From positions 1,984,001 to 2,048,000 of the forward strand of contig NZ_CP027786.1 in assembly GCF_003795145.1 (NCBI RefSeq): 64,000 nt of DNA, given 5' to 3'. The position numbers and the translations under genes were made by a program. This stretch comes from Tetragenococcus koreensis. Lineage in GTDB: Bacteria; Bacillota; Bacilli; Lactobacillales; Enterococcaceae. The notes under the pieces are model-generated. The model saw only the letters and a list, made by a program, of their open reading frames with translations, made no database searches and was not told the DNA's origin. Positions within the stretch are counted from its first letter, which is position 1; the number at the start of each line of letters is the position of its first letter. Positions 9,069 through 18,556 of the stretch are shown piece after piece.

Positions 9069-10156
9069 TTGAAGTATCCACCCCAGGAAAATTGTATATT
9101 GCAGGTGAATACGCCGTCGTCGAACCAGGTCATCCTGCCATCCTCGCAGCTGTCGATCAATTTATTAATGTGACCATCGAAAACGCAACTGAAAATGGCA
9201 GCATTCAATCTCAACAATATAGTGATCTTCCGATACGTTGGACCAGAAGAAACGGTGAACTGGTCTTAGACCATCGGGAAAATCCTTTTCACTACATTTT
9301 GGCTGCTATCCGCCTAACTGAACGCTATGCCAAAGAGCAAGGTACTCTATTGAGCTTTTATCATCTAAAAGTTACTAGTGAATTGGATAATTCTAGTGGG
9401 CGCAAATACGGATTAGGTTCAAGCGGAGCTGTTACGGTAGGTACTGTTAAAGCTCTTAATTTATTCTACGATTTGCAATTGGATCCATTAATGCAATTTA
9501 AAATTGCTGCTTTAGCCCATTTAGCTGTTCAAGGAAACGGTTCTTGCGGGGATATTGCTGCTAGTTGTTTTGGCGGCTGGCTAGCTTTTTCGACTTTTGA
9601 CCACGAATGGGTAAAAGAAAAACAAGATAAGTGGCAAATTAGTGATCTATTGGAAAGTGATTGGCCAAAACTTTCCATTCAACCGTTGCAATCGCCAAAA
9701 AATATGCGTTTATTAATTGGTTGGACAGGCAGTCCAGCCTCTACCTCCGATTTAGTCGACCAAGTGAATCGATCCAAAGAAGATAAAGACGATACCCAAA
9801 AAAATTATGAACAATTTTTAGCAGATAGTAATCGTTGCGTAGAAGATATGATTGACGGCTTTACGGATGATAATGTTGCAAAAATAAAAAAAATGATTAC
9901 AAAAAATCGCCAATTATTAAAAAACCTCTCTAAAGCAACTAACGTCGTCATCGAAACACCTGCTTTAAAACAACTTTGTGATTTAGCTGAAGCTTGTGGC
10001 GGAGCATCAAAGTCTTCTGGAGCCGGTGGTGGTGATTGTGGGATTGTGATCGCTGACCAAAAAACCGGGATTTTACCTTTAATGAGCAAATGGGAAAAAG
10101 CCGATATTATTCCTTTACCCTTACATGTTTACCATTATCGAGGAGGTATAAAATGA
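9065..10156 (+). CDS. mvaK2: Phosphomevalonate kinase
   Basis: A 363-residue GHMP kinase that makes mevalonate 5-diphosphate from the 5-phosphate. The N-terminal 'VSTPGKLYIAGEYAVVEPG', the 'KYGLGSSGAVTVGTVKAL' ATP loop near residue 115-130 and the C-terminal 'SSGAGGGDCGIVI' identify it. It starts with an ATGA overlap on mvaD and ends with an ATGA overlap on fni, so its order in the operon follows mvaD although it acts before it. Confidence 0.95.
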   Translation: MIEVSTPGKLYIAGEYAVVEPGHPAILAAVDQFINVTIENATENGSIQSQQYSDLPIRWTRRNGELVLDHRENPFHYILAAIRLTERYAKEQGTLLSFYHLKVTSELDNSSGRKYGLGSSGAVTVGTVKALNLFYDLQLDPLMQFKIAALAHLAVQGNGSCGDIAASCFGGWLAFSTFDHEWVKEKQDKWQISDLLESDWPKLSIQPLQSPKNMRLLIGWTGSPASTSDLVDQVNRSKEDKDDTQKNYEQFLADSNRCVEDMIDGFTDDNVAKIKKMITKNRQLLKNLSKATNVVIETPALKQLCDLAEACGGASKSSGAGGGDCGIVIADQKTGILPLMSKWEKADIIPLPLHVYHYRGGIK

Positions 10157-11202
10157 ATCGTAAAGATGAACACGTTTCTCTTGCCAAAGCATTTCACAAA
10201 CCACATCTCAGTGATTTCGATGAAATAAAGATTGTTCATCAATCACTTACTTCAAATCGTTTGAGTGATGTATCTATCAGTACTGAACTGTTTAATCGAA
10301 GTTTCTCTAGTCCCTTTTTTATCAATGCCATGACAGGTGGTAGCCCGAAAACAAAAAAAATCAATCAACAATTAGCTGTAATCGCTAGAGAAACCGGTTT
10401 GATGATGGCCACAGGTTCAGTTTCTACTGCCCTAAAAAGCCCTGAAACCAAAGATTCTTTTTCGACCGTTAGAAAAGAATTCCCCGAAGGATTCTTATTA
10501 GCAAATGTGGGAGCGGGCACTTCTTTAGAAAATGCGCAGCGGGCCGTAGACCTTTTTCAAGCTGATGCTTTACAAATTCATTTGAACACCCCTCAAGAAC
10601 TTGTGATGCCTGAAGGGGACCGTGATTTTACTGACTGGTTACCTTTGCTAGAAAAAATCGTACAACATAGTGAAGTTCCAGTTATTGTAAAAGAAGTGGG
10701 CTTTGGTATGACACGAGAAACGATCACACAAATTTTAGCCACAGGAGTACAAACAATCGATGTCGCTGGTAGCGGTGGAACCAGTTTTACTCAAATTGAA
10801 AACGCGCGGCGCAAAAAACGCGAATTTAGTTACCTAGATCAATTTGGACAAACTACCGTAGAATCTTTGCTAGAAGCAAACGAAGTTACCACAGCTTTTA
10901 ACTTGATTGCTTCTGGAGGCATCCGCAACGCCTTCGATATTTTTAAATCACTTTGTTTGGGCGCTAAAATGGTTGGTATTTCCGGTACGTTTTTGAATTA
11001 CCTCTTAACAAATGGCAGTCAAGCAACTATCGAATTAATCGAACAATGGAAAAATGAATTACAGACGCTTTATACTATGTGTGGTGCGTTAAAAACTACT
11101 GATTTAACAACCGTGCCTCTAGTATTGGCTGGAAAACCTAAAAACTGGTGCCAAGCAAGAAATATTGATGAAAAAAAATATAGTATGCGCAAGTCTGTAT
11201 GA
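10153..11202 (+). CDS. fni: Type 2 isopentenyl-diphosphate isomerase (FMN-dependent)
   Basis: A 349-residue FMN/NAD(P)H-dependent isomerase interconverting IPP and DMAPP. Visible family segments are 'RKDEHVSLA' at the start, 'FFINAMTGGSPKT', 'LQIHLNTPQELVMPEGDRDF', 'VIVKEVGFGMT', 'DVAGSGGTSF' and 'ASGGIRNAFDIFKSL'. The ATG at 10153 follows GAGGAGG and overlaps the mvaK2 stop; a longer frame upstream lies inside mvaK2 and is rejected. The stop codon lies inside the left arm of the operon terminator. Confidence 0.95.
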   Translation: MNRKDEHVSLAKAFHKPHLSDFDEIKIVHQSLTSNRLSDVSISTELFNRSFSSPFFINAMTGGSPKTKKINQQLAVIARETGLMMATGSVSTALKSPETKDSFSTVRKEFPEGFLLANVGAGTSLENAQRAVDLFQADALQIHLNTPQELVMPEGDRDFTDWLPLLEKIVQHSEVPVIVKEVGFGMTRETITQILATGVQTIDVAGSGGTSFTQIENARRKKREFSYLDQFGQTTVESLLEANEVTTAFNLIASGGIRNAFDIFKSLCLGAKMVGISGTFLNYLLTNGSQATIELIEQWKNELQTLYTMCGALKTTDLTTVPLVLAGKPKNWCQARNIDEKKYSMRKSV

Positions 11203-11240
11203 TCTGACTCATTAAGTTTGATCATGCAGACTTATTTTAT
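11191..11240 (+). terminator. Rho-independent terminator of the mevalonate operon
   Basis: The arms AAGTCTGTATGATC and GATCATGCAGACTT form a 14-bp stem with one G-U pair, followed by ATTTTAT. The left arm includes the end of fni. Confidence 0.82.
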
Positions 11241-11265
11241 ATCCGTTAACCTTTTTTATCGAAGC

Positions 11266-11295
11266 ACAAAAAAAGACTAGTAACAAACTAGCCTT
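11266..11295 (-). terminator. Rho-independent terminator after yajC
   Basis: Read on the minus strand, AAGGCTAG and CTAGTCTT form an 8-bp stem with a 7-nt loop, followed by seven T residues, about 25 bp past the yajC stop. Confidence 0.8.
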
Positions 11296-11320
11296 AAATT
11301 CAAGATTCAATTATTTAAAA

Positions 11321-11689
11321 TTATTCTTGCGATTCGTCTTTATCTTCTTGAGAACTATCATCAGAGTTTCTATCTTCAGAATGTTCTGGTGTGTTATCAG
11401 TAGTAGGCACTGAACCACTTTGTGCCGTTTCCTCTGTATAGGTTGGTTTTACTGTGCGAATTGACGCACGATCAAATTCAAGGAAGATTCCTTCACAATC
11501 AAGCGTGACTGTTTTTTTATCCTCATCAATTTCCGAAACCACACCATGCAATCCGCCAATTGTTACCACTTGGTTTCCAGGACGCATACTATCCAATACA
11601 TCTTGACGCTTTTTCTGTTGTTTCTTTTGTGAACGCTGCATAAAGTACATCAAAATGATGATAGGTACCAGCATTATAAGTATTTCCAT
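11321..11689 (-). CDS. yajC: Preprotein translocase accessory subunit YajC
   Basis: A 122-residue membrane-anchored accessory factor of the Sec translocon. The N-terminal 'LIMLVPIIILMYFMQRSQKKQQKKR' is one transmembrane helix followed by a basic cytoplasmic stretch, then the conserved 'MRPGNQVVTIGGLHGVVSEI' core. The last ~35 residues are acidic and Ser/Asp/Glu-rich, longer than in many relatives. GAGGTG precedes the ATG. It lies downstream of tgt with an 81-bp gap in the classic queA-tgt-yajC order, and ends at its own terminator. Confidence 0.93.
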   Translation of the reverse strand: MEILIMLVPIIILMYFMQRSQKKQQKKRQDVLDSMRPGNQVVTIGGLHGVVSEIDEDKKTVTLDCEGIFLEFDRASIRTVKPTYTEETAQSGSVPTTDNTPEHSEDRNSDDSSQEDKDESQE

Positions 11690-11770
11690 TAATTTTTCAC
11701 CTCAGCTTTTATCGTTTCACTCTATACTGTATCAGAAGCCAGTATATTTCACTAGTATTTTTCTAGAAAG

Positions 11771-12925
<1,155 letters not shown>

Positions 12926-12998
12926 CTACTTTCTTCTTTTTATGAATTAGCCAAAATATGCGTAACTTTCATTAAATAAAGTTTACGTACCATCCTTT

Positions 12999-13027
12999 AT
13001 CATAAAGGGAAAATCGCGATTTTGCAA
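12999..13027 (-). promoter_or_regulatory. tgt promoter with palindromic spacer
   Basis: On the minus strand, TTGCAA, a 17-bp spacer and TATGAT make a good sigma-A promoter. The spacer contains most of a perfect 14-bp palindrome AAAATCGCGATTTT (13010-13023), a plausible operator. The left end of the IS lies only about 15 bp upstream of the -35 element. Confidence 0.6.
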
Positions 13028-13042
13028 TAACCAATATTAATG

Positions 13043-14730
13043 GAATCTTTTGCGCTGCTTCATTTTTTTCGTAAAAAAGATAAAAAAAGAAATAAAAAGA
13101 AGAAAACCCACGTTTTTTCCCATTTTAATAAGGAAAAATAAACGTTTTCTTTTTTTCTTGAACAGTCTTTCTTTAAAAAAGAGCGCACGAAAGACACGGG
13201 TAAAAATACACCGTGTTTTTTTATGATGGCGAGAGTTACGCCGCGGGTCGTTTTTCTTGGGCTAAGGCGCGTTTTTTCTTCGCTAACATCAAGCAAAATG
13301 TGGTGGTCACATGCAATTTCATTTTCGCTAAGCCCCGTATCCGATGATCTTCAAAGAGATAATCGCGGTCGATCCGGCCGTTAACCCGTTCCACGGCGGA
13401 GCGCTCGTTATAATAACGTTGAAATTTTTTCGAATCCCGCCCGATCAAGTTAAAGACCCGTGGATCTTCGGCGCGTGGAATCGAAACCCGATGAATCCCC
13501 GCCCCATTTTTCGGATGCGTTTCATAACGAAGGGTGTCCGAAGCGGCATGATACCCCTTGTATTGCGCTCGGATAAGCTTTCCTCGATGGCTCACATAAT
13601 AAACTTCACCTTTATAAGTATAAACGAAGTCGGTATCTTGATATTGTCGGGTGCTTTCTCCTTGCCAATGATTTACGATATCGATGATCGGCTTCATCCC
13701 TCGATCTTCAATGATCTCGCGTAATTTTCCTCCGTCATAGCCTTTATCTGCGGATAAATGGTCGCAACGTTCCGCCAGCCAGGAAGGCATTTGGGCCACC
13801 ATTTCCTTAGCCACCGTTTTTTCCCCATTCGCCGCGGGTGTTACTCGAAATAAAAGGGGCAACTCATATCTGGCATCGGCGATTAGATGCACGCGATAAC
13901 CATAAAACCAAGCGGATTTTGTTTGGATTTTCCCTTCTTTTGTCGTAGAGGTATAAGACTTTTGGGTATAATTGGCATCGTGATCTCGGCGCCCCTCGCA
14001 TTTTTTCTTTTTTGGCGGTCTTTGGGCATAGGCTTCAATAATTTTGCCATCCAAAGCTAAGCTTTCGCCGAGGTCGGAGAGCGCTTCTTGTAGCTCCTCG
14101 GTCATATGGGCAAATAGGGCGTCGAGCAGGTCTTGAACATCGATCAGTCGCCTTTGAAATCGTGTGAAAGCTGAAGGACTAGGAGCTAAACTTTTGCGGC
14201 CGTTTTTTCGATTGTAGCGTGGTTCAAGATGACAAGCATGACGTAAAAAAGGATTCCGCTCAAGTTCATTGATTAACTCCGTGGGCCCTTGATGATGGAA
14301 GACAAACATCGCAATCCAGCAGCGAAACATCGCTTCGTTCGGCCAATCATCGCGACCGCTCGCACGTCGGTCATCTAATTCCTGGATCAAGTGCTGGTAA
14401 GGGATCTGATTTAATAGAGCTTCAAACTCTTGAAGCGGTCCGCAATCAAAATCTTCAAATAAGTTGATATTGTATGGTACAATAGTTTCAGAATTCATAA
14501 GAAAAGCCTCCTATTTAGTTTTGTCGTTACTACTATTATAGTGGAAATCGCTCGATTTGTCGGCTTTTCTTATGATTCTTTTTTCTATTTTCATTTATAC
14601 CGTGAAATTCTAAAAAAATAGAAATCGGAAAGGCCAAATCCTCATTTCATAGGGTTTTACCTTCCGATTTCTTTTTTATTACAATCGTTAATCCTTGTAA
14701 GACAAGGACTTTCAACATCGCGATTTATTC
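13043..14730 (-). mobile_element. Insertion sequence copy 1 (1,688 bp, IS1182/IS5-like), identical to the copy at 36896-38583
   Basis: The boundaries come from comparison with the second copy: identity begins at GAATCTTTTGCGC and stops after TTTATTC. The ends form an imperfect inverted repeat (GAAT...TGCGCTG against GAAT...CGCGATG). A 6-bp direct repeat TTAATG flanks it at 13037-13042 and 14731-14736. It holds one transposase gene on the minus strand. A hairpin at 14621-14671 with T-runs on both sides sits upstream of the transposase promoter, and a plus-strand terminator-like hairpin is at 13194-13222; both should block transcription entering from the flanks. Confidence 0.9.
13236..14498 (-). 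CDS. DDE transposase of the IS (copy 1)
   Basis: A 420-residue DDE transposase with a DUF772-like N-terminal half and a DDE catalytic domain. Likely catalytic residues are Asp150 ('LALDGKIIEA'), Asp251 ('LSADKGYDGG') and Glu370 ('NERSAVERVNGRI'). The C-terminal 'HRIRGLAKMKLHV' is typical of IS1182/IS5-superfamily enzymes. AGGAGG precedes the ATG. The protein is identical to the one at 37089-38351, so the copies diverged very recently. Exact IS family naming needs a database match. Confidence 0.85.
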   Translation of the reverse strand: MNSETIVPYNINLFEDFDCGPLQEFEALLNQIPYQHLIQELDDRRASGRDDWPNEAMFRCWIAMFVFHHQGPTELINELERNPFLRHACHLEPRYNRKNGRKSLAPSPSAFTRFQRRLIDVQDLLDALFAHMTEELQEALSDLGESLALDGKIIEAYAQRPPKKKKCEGRRDHDANYTQKSYTSTTKEGKIQTKSAWFYGYRVHLIADARYELPLLFRVTPAANGEKTVAKEMVAQMPSWLAERCDHLSADKGYDGGKLREIIEDRGMKPIIDIVNHWQGESTRQYQDTDFVYTYKGEVYYVSHRGKLIRAQYKGYHAASDTLRYETHPKNGAGIHRVSIPRAEDPRVFNLIGRDSKKFQRYYNERSAVERVNGRIDRDYLFEDHRIRGLAKMKLHVTTTFCLMLAKKKRALAQEKRPAA

Positions 14731-14759
14731 TTAATGAGACCTTTCTAGTTTTTCTTTTT

Positions 14760-14797
14760 AGTTACCTTTGGTATACTAATTGTAAATTAAGGTAACT
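14760..14797 (+). promoter_or_regulatory. DUF975 gene promoter region with inverted repeat
   Basis: A perfect 9-bp inverted repeat, AGTTACCTT at 14760-14768 and AAGGTAACT at 14789-14797, brackets a TATACT -10-like hexamer at 14772-14777. No good -35 is visible. The arrangement suggests a repressor operator over the start region. The first IS inserted only 24 bp upstream. Confidence 0.45.
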
Positions 14798-14823
14798 AAC
14801 CTTATATGTAGAGGAGTATATAT

Positions 14824-15531
14824 ATGAAATCAAATGCGGAAATACGTGCAGAAGCTAGAAAAATGTTGAAAGGGCGTTGGAAAGAAAGTGTGCTAATGAA
14901 CTTAGTACCTGTTTTAATCACGATTGTTATTGCTGCAATTATCCTAATTCCTGCTATACTATTTCTTGGTCAAAACGTCCAAATTATGAATGATTCCGGT
15001 ACGTATTACACCAATTATTCTACAGGTTCGAATGGCTCTACCGGCGGTTCTAGCGGATTCATTTCAGGCTTGATCACTACTTTTTTCACAGTTGCCATTA
15101 GTTGGACTTTTTTAGATGTTTTACGTGGTAAAAAAATAGTCATTCAACCATTTAAAGATGTTTTCCGTACCTTCCGTGCTCCTTATGCTTTAGCAGTCCT
15201 TGTTATTTATCTGTTGACGGCAATTTTCCAATTTCTGTGGTCCTTGTTACTCGTCATCCCAGGAGTTATTAAGGGGTATTCTTATTCACAAAGTTATTAT
15301 ATTTATTATGACACCTATGAAGAAACCGGACAAACCCCTCGTTATCTTGATTCAATCACTGCTAGTCGTCATTTAATGGATGGTTTTAAAGCAAAATTAT
15401 TCTTCTTGGATTTAAGTTTTATCGGCTGGCACATTCTTTGTCTTCTTACTTTTGGAATTGGTTATCTATGGCTAATGCCGTATATCTATGCTACAAAAGC
15501 AGCCTTTTATAATAATTTACCTAAAGAATAA
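14824..15531 (+). CDS. DUF975 family integral membrane protein
   Basis: A 235-residue protein beginning 'MKSNAEIRAEARKMLKGRWK', the signature opening of DUF975. It has at least four or five hydrophobic segments, a Gly/Ser/Thr-rich extracellular-looking loop near residues 55-80 and 'SLLLVIPGVIKGYSYSQSYYIYYD' in the second half. The function of the family is unknown. GAGGAG precedes the ATG by several bases. It lies on the plus strand between queA and tgt, with its own terminator. Confidence 0.85.
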   Translation: MKSNAEIRAEARKMLKGRWKESVLMNLVPVLITIVIAAIILIPAILFLGQNVQIMNDSGTYYTNYSTGSNGSTGGSSGFISGLITTFFTVAISWTFLDVLRGKKIVIQPFKDVFRTFRAPYALAVLVIYLLTAIFQFLWSLLLVIPGVIKGYSYSQSYYIYYDTYEETGQTPRYLDSITASRHLMDGFKAKLFFLDLSFIGWHILCLLTFGIGYLWLMPYIYATKAAFYNNLPKE

Positions 15532-15544
15532 ACAAACCTAATAC

Positions 15545-15592
15545 AAAAAATAAGATCGCACTTCGTAAAAAAAGTGCGATCTTATTTTTTTC
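15545..15592 (+). terminator. Rho-independent terminator of the DUF975 gene
   Basis: The arms AAATAAGATCGCACT and AGTGCGATCTTATTT form a long perfect stem, followed by TTTTTTC. About 200 bp with no recognisable gene follow before queA, containing TGTTTGTTC/GAACAAACA arms about 45 bp apart. Confidence 0.9.
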
Positions 15593-15790
15593 ATTTTTAA
15601 TCATTGAAACATCAAAACCTTCCTCAGAAGTATTAAGATGGAGAATAAAAAGTAATGTTTGTTCGCAGGTTGAATGTGCAGCCCAAAAAGAAAAGTACTA
15701 TTCACTCAGCCTTGAACAAACAGCAAAGACAAAAATGCCCTCAAAAATAACAGTATTTGATAAACGTGAAGGTATTTGATTCTAATTTTC

Positions 15791-16822
15791 TTATTTAACA
15801 AACATCGCGTCGCCAAAGCTAAAGAAACGGTACCTTTCTTCAACGGCGTGTTGATAAGCTGTTAAAATATTGTCGCGGCCCGCAAAGGCGCTAACCATCA
15901 TTACAAGAGTTGATTTAGGCAAGTGGAAATTTGTCGAAAAAGCATCAACGATTTTCCATTGGTAGCCTGGTGTGATAAAAATATCTGTCCAACCACTATC
16001 TGCTTTGATCTTACCCTCAAATTTTGTACCAATCGTTTCAAGTGTACGAATGGATGTGGTTCCTACAGCAACAATTCTGCCACCTTCATTTTTTACTTGA
16101 TTCAAACGTTCTGCCGAATCTTCAGTCAGACGATAAAATTCACTATGCATATCGTGATCTTCAATATTTTCTACGCTAACAGGTCGAAAGGTCCCTAAAC
16201 CAACATGCAGCGTTAGATATACCAATTCGATTCCTTTTTCTTGGATCTTATTTAACAGTTCTTCAGTAAAGTGTAACCCCGCTGTTGGAGCTGCAGCAGA
16301 GCCATTTTCCTTGGCATAAACCGTTTGATAACGCTCTGGGTCATCCAATTTCTTTTTAATATATGGTGGCAAAGGCATTTCACCTAAAGCTTCCAAATTT
16401 TCTAAAAAGATCCCTTCATAGCTAAAACGAATCATTCGTCCACCATGTTCAAGCTCTTCTTCCACTACCGCTTTTAAGCGTCCATCGCCAAAGCTAATTT
16501 TGGTTCCCGCTTTAGCCCGTTTAGCCGGCTTAACTAGAGTTTCCCAAACGTCACCTTCAGTATTGTTTAATAATAATACCTCAAGATGTCCGCCAGTGTC
16601 CTCTTTTTGTCCATACAAACGAGCAGGCAAGACTCGTGTATCGTTCATCACTAGGGCGTCGCCTGGATGTAATTCGTCGATAATATCATAAAAATGTTTG
16701 TCTTGCATTTTTCCAGTTTTTGAATCTAATACTAATAAACGTGAACTTGAACGATCTGTTAATGGCGTTTGCGCAATTAACTCTTCGGGCAAGTCAAAAT
16801 CAAAATCTTCTGTGGTTAACAT
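15791..16822 (-). CDS. queA: S-adenosylmethionine:tRNA ribosyltransferase-isomerase
   Basis: A 343-residue enzyme that transfers and isomerises the ribosyl group of SAM onto preQ1-tRNA to make epoxyqueuosine. Conserved segments are '[14 protein letters not shown]', '[14 protein letters not shown]', '[19 protein letters not shown]' and '[11 protein letters not shown]'-like '[24 protein letters not shown]'. I use the ATG at 16822; a GTG three codons earlier is the alternative. It normally heads a queA-tgt-yajC operon, which here is interrupted by the DUF975 gene and an IS. Confidence 0.95.
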   Translation of the reverse strand: MLTTEDFDFDLPEELIAQTPLTDRSSSRLLVLDSKTGKMQDKHFYDIIDELHPGDALVMNDTRVLPARLYGQKEDTGGHLEVLLLNNTEGDVWETLVKPAKRAKAGTKISFGDGRLKAVVEEELEHGGRMIRFSYEGIFLENLEALGEMPLPPYIKKKLDDPERYQTVYAKENGSAAAPTAGLHFTEELLNKIQEKGIELVYLTLHVGLGTFRPVSVENIEDHDMHSEFYRLTEDSAERLNQVKNEGGRIVAVGTTSIRTLETIGTKFEGKIKADSGWTDIFITPGYQWKIVDAFSTNFHLPKSTLVMMVSAFAGRDNILTAYQHAVEERYRFFSFGDAMFVK

Positions 16823-16906
16823 TATTTTCACTCTTTTCTAAACAATCTGTTACATATTTTAGCACTTTTTTTCATTGCTTCAAAGGTAACTGATTTTCGT
16901 AATAAA

Positions 16907-17168
16907 AGCTGTGTTATAATAAAGCTATAGCGTTCCTCTATAACAGCTAACAAAGTGGTTCATAGCGCTTAAAAAAAATTTTCTAATTTAAAAGAAGCGA
17001 TTACTTATGGAACCATGGCTTCATCATTGACTGTGCTAAGTAGGATGCTCAACCTGTAACCCCTTATAAAAATGAAATATCTGGATAAGACAATTCACAA
17101 AAGAGAAAGCAAACATAATATTAATAAATAAGTTACCGTAAAGCGCTTTCTTTGAATTGTTTTCATTA
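16907..17168 (+). ncRNA. Candidate structured noncoding RNA (unidentified)
   Basis: In the 558-bp gene-free stretch between queA and the OpuC operon. An extended -10 (TGTTATAAT, ending at 16920) precedes a region with nested complementary arms: TGGTTCATAGCGCTT (16956-16970) against AAGCG...TATGGAACCA (16995-17015), ACAG/CTGT outside it, and GCGTTCCT/AGGATGC as an outer closing stem. A further long-range stem ACAATTCA/TGAATTGT (17090-17160), followed by TTTCATTATT, could be its terminator. No reading frame of note is present. It matches no family I can name. Confidence 0.3.
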
Positions 17169-17304
17169 TTCAAAGCTTGCATATTTACTTACTATATATA
17201 AGCCTTTGACAAATTATTTAGTATTATTAACTATTTTTCGTTCGTAAATTATTCCACTTGATCCCTTATATAACGCTAAATGTTTGCTTTTTTGAGTTTA
17301 ACTG

Positions 17305-17333
17305 TTGTATTTTTTTCATTTTTTATGCATACT
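17305..17333 (+). promoter_or_regulatory. Possible promoter of the osmolyte transporter operon
   Basis: TTGTAT, 17 bp, CATACT, in a very AT-rich stretch about 50 bp before the first gene. A TTGACA at 17206-17211 could belong to a second start. The assignment is weak. Confidence 0.35.
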
Positions 17334-17380
17334 ATATATATAATAGCCGGAACAAATAAAAAAGTTTGAGGGTGGAAAAT

Positions 17381-18553
17381 TTGATTGAATTTCAAGATGT
17401 ATCAAAAATCTATAAAGGCGGAAAAAAAGCGGTCGACGATATCTCCTTTACCGTTGAAACAGGAGAAATGGTTTGTTTGATTGGGACAAGCGGAAGCGGG
17501 AAAACAACCTGTATGCGAATGGTCAATCGTATGACTGACCCGACTAAAGGGAAAATTTTGATCGACAGTCAAAATATCACTGATATTAATCCTGTAGAGT
17601 TACGACGCAGAATCGGCTATGTGATCCAAAATATCGGACTGATGCCTCATATGACAATTCGCGATAACATTACTGTTGTCCCCAAACTACTAAAAACGCC
17701 ACAAGAGGAACGAAAAAAAACGGCAGAGCGTTTGATTAATTTGGTAGAGATGCCCGAGGAAATGTTAGATCGTTACCCGAATGAATTATCAGGTGGGCAA
17801 CAACAAAGAATTGGTGTGATCCGTGCATTAGCCGCGGATCAAGATATTATTTTAATGGATGAACCGTTCGGTGCGTTAGATCCGATTACCCGTGATTCTT
17901 TGCAAGATTTAATCAAAGATTTGAATAAACGGTTGGAAAAAACCATTATCTTTGTCACACACGATATGGACGAAGCGTTAAAATTAGCCGATCATGTCGC
18001 CATCATGAGTGAAGGAAAAGTCATTCAGTATGATACGCCAGAAAATATTTTACAACATCCGGCCAATGACTTTGTAGAAGAATTGATCGGAGAAGACCGT
18101 CTCATGCAAGCACAGCCTGATAATACGTTGGTTAAAGATGTGATGACCACAGCAGTGACCATTACTTCAGAAAAATCCTTGCAAGAAGCCATTACATTGA
18201 TGCGTGAAAAACGAGTGGATACCTTATTGGTTACCGACAATCGGGAAATTTTAAAAGGATTCATCGATATCGAATCGATCAATCAAAAAAGTGATCAGAC
18301 CACCAGCGTGGGCGATATCATAAAAACCGAGGTTTCCTCTGTGAAAGAAGATACACTTTTACGTAATACCTTACAGCGCATTTTAAAACGTGGATTGAAA
18401 TACGTCCCTGTCGTAGATAATAAACAGCGCGTCGTCGGTATTTTAACACGCGCTTCCTTAGTGGATATTGTTTACGATGTATTATGGGGAGAAGAACAAT
18501 CCATTCGAGAGGCTGTCGAGTCATTTAAGCCAGAAGAAACTAAGGAGGTCTAG
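17381..18553 (+). CDS. opuCA: Glycine betaine/carnitine/choline ABC transporter ATP-binding protein
   Basis: A 390-residue ATPase of a quaternary-amine (OpuC/OpuB/ProV-like) osmoprotectant importer. Walker A is 'GTSGSGKT', the signature 'LSGGQQQRIGVIRALA', Walker B 'IILMDEPFGALD' and the switch His 'FVTHDMDEA'. Residues ~250-375 form two tandem CBS domains that sense ionic strength or bind nucleotides such as c-di-AMP in this family. The start is TTG 17381, five bases after GAGGGTGG; a TTG five codons upstream would place that binding site inside the gene. It is the first of four genes. Confidence 0.92.
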   Translation: MIEFQDVSKIYKGGKKAVDDISFTVETGEMVCLIGTSGSGKTTCMRMVNRMTDPTKGKILIDSQNITDINPVELRRRIGYVIQNIGLMPHMTIRDNITVVPKLLKTPQEERKKTAERLINLVEMPEEMLDRYPNELSGGQQQRIGVIRALAADQDIILMDEPFGALDPITRDSLQDLIKDLNKRLEKTIIFVTHDMDEALKLADHVAIMSEGKVIQYDTPENILQHPANDFVEELIGEDRLMQAQPDNTLVKDVMTTAVTITSEKSLQEAITLMREKRVDTLLVTDNREILKGFIDIESINQKSDQTTSVGDIIKTEVSSVKEDTLLRNTLQRILKRGLKYVPVVDNKQRVVGILTRASLVDIVYDVLWGEEQSIREAVESFKPEETKEV

Positions 18554-18556
18554 ATT

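Noticed and set aside
13060-13296. Short reading frame at the 3' side of the transposase in both IS copies
   Set aside because: It overlaps the end of the transposase gene in another frame, runs through hairpins and A/T runs, and has no binding site; likely not a gene.
13344-13724. Long open frame antisense to the transposase (also at 37197-37577)
   Set aside because: It is a shadow of the GC-rich transposase coding sequence with no start signal of its own.
16907-17168. 6S RNA call for the bubble-shaped fold near queA
   Set aside because: The fold has a central bubble, but the 5' and 3' ends do not pair over the expected length and no sequence match is evident; left as an unnamed candidate.
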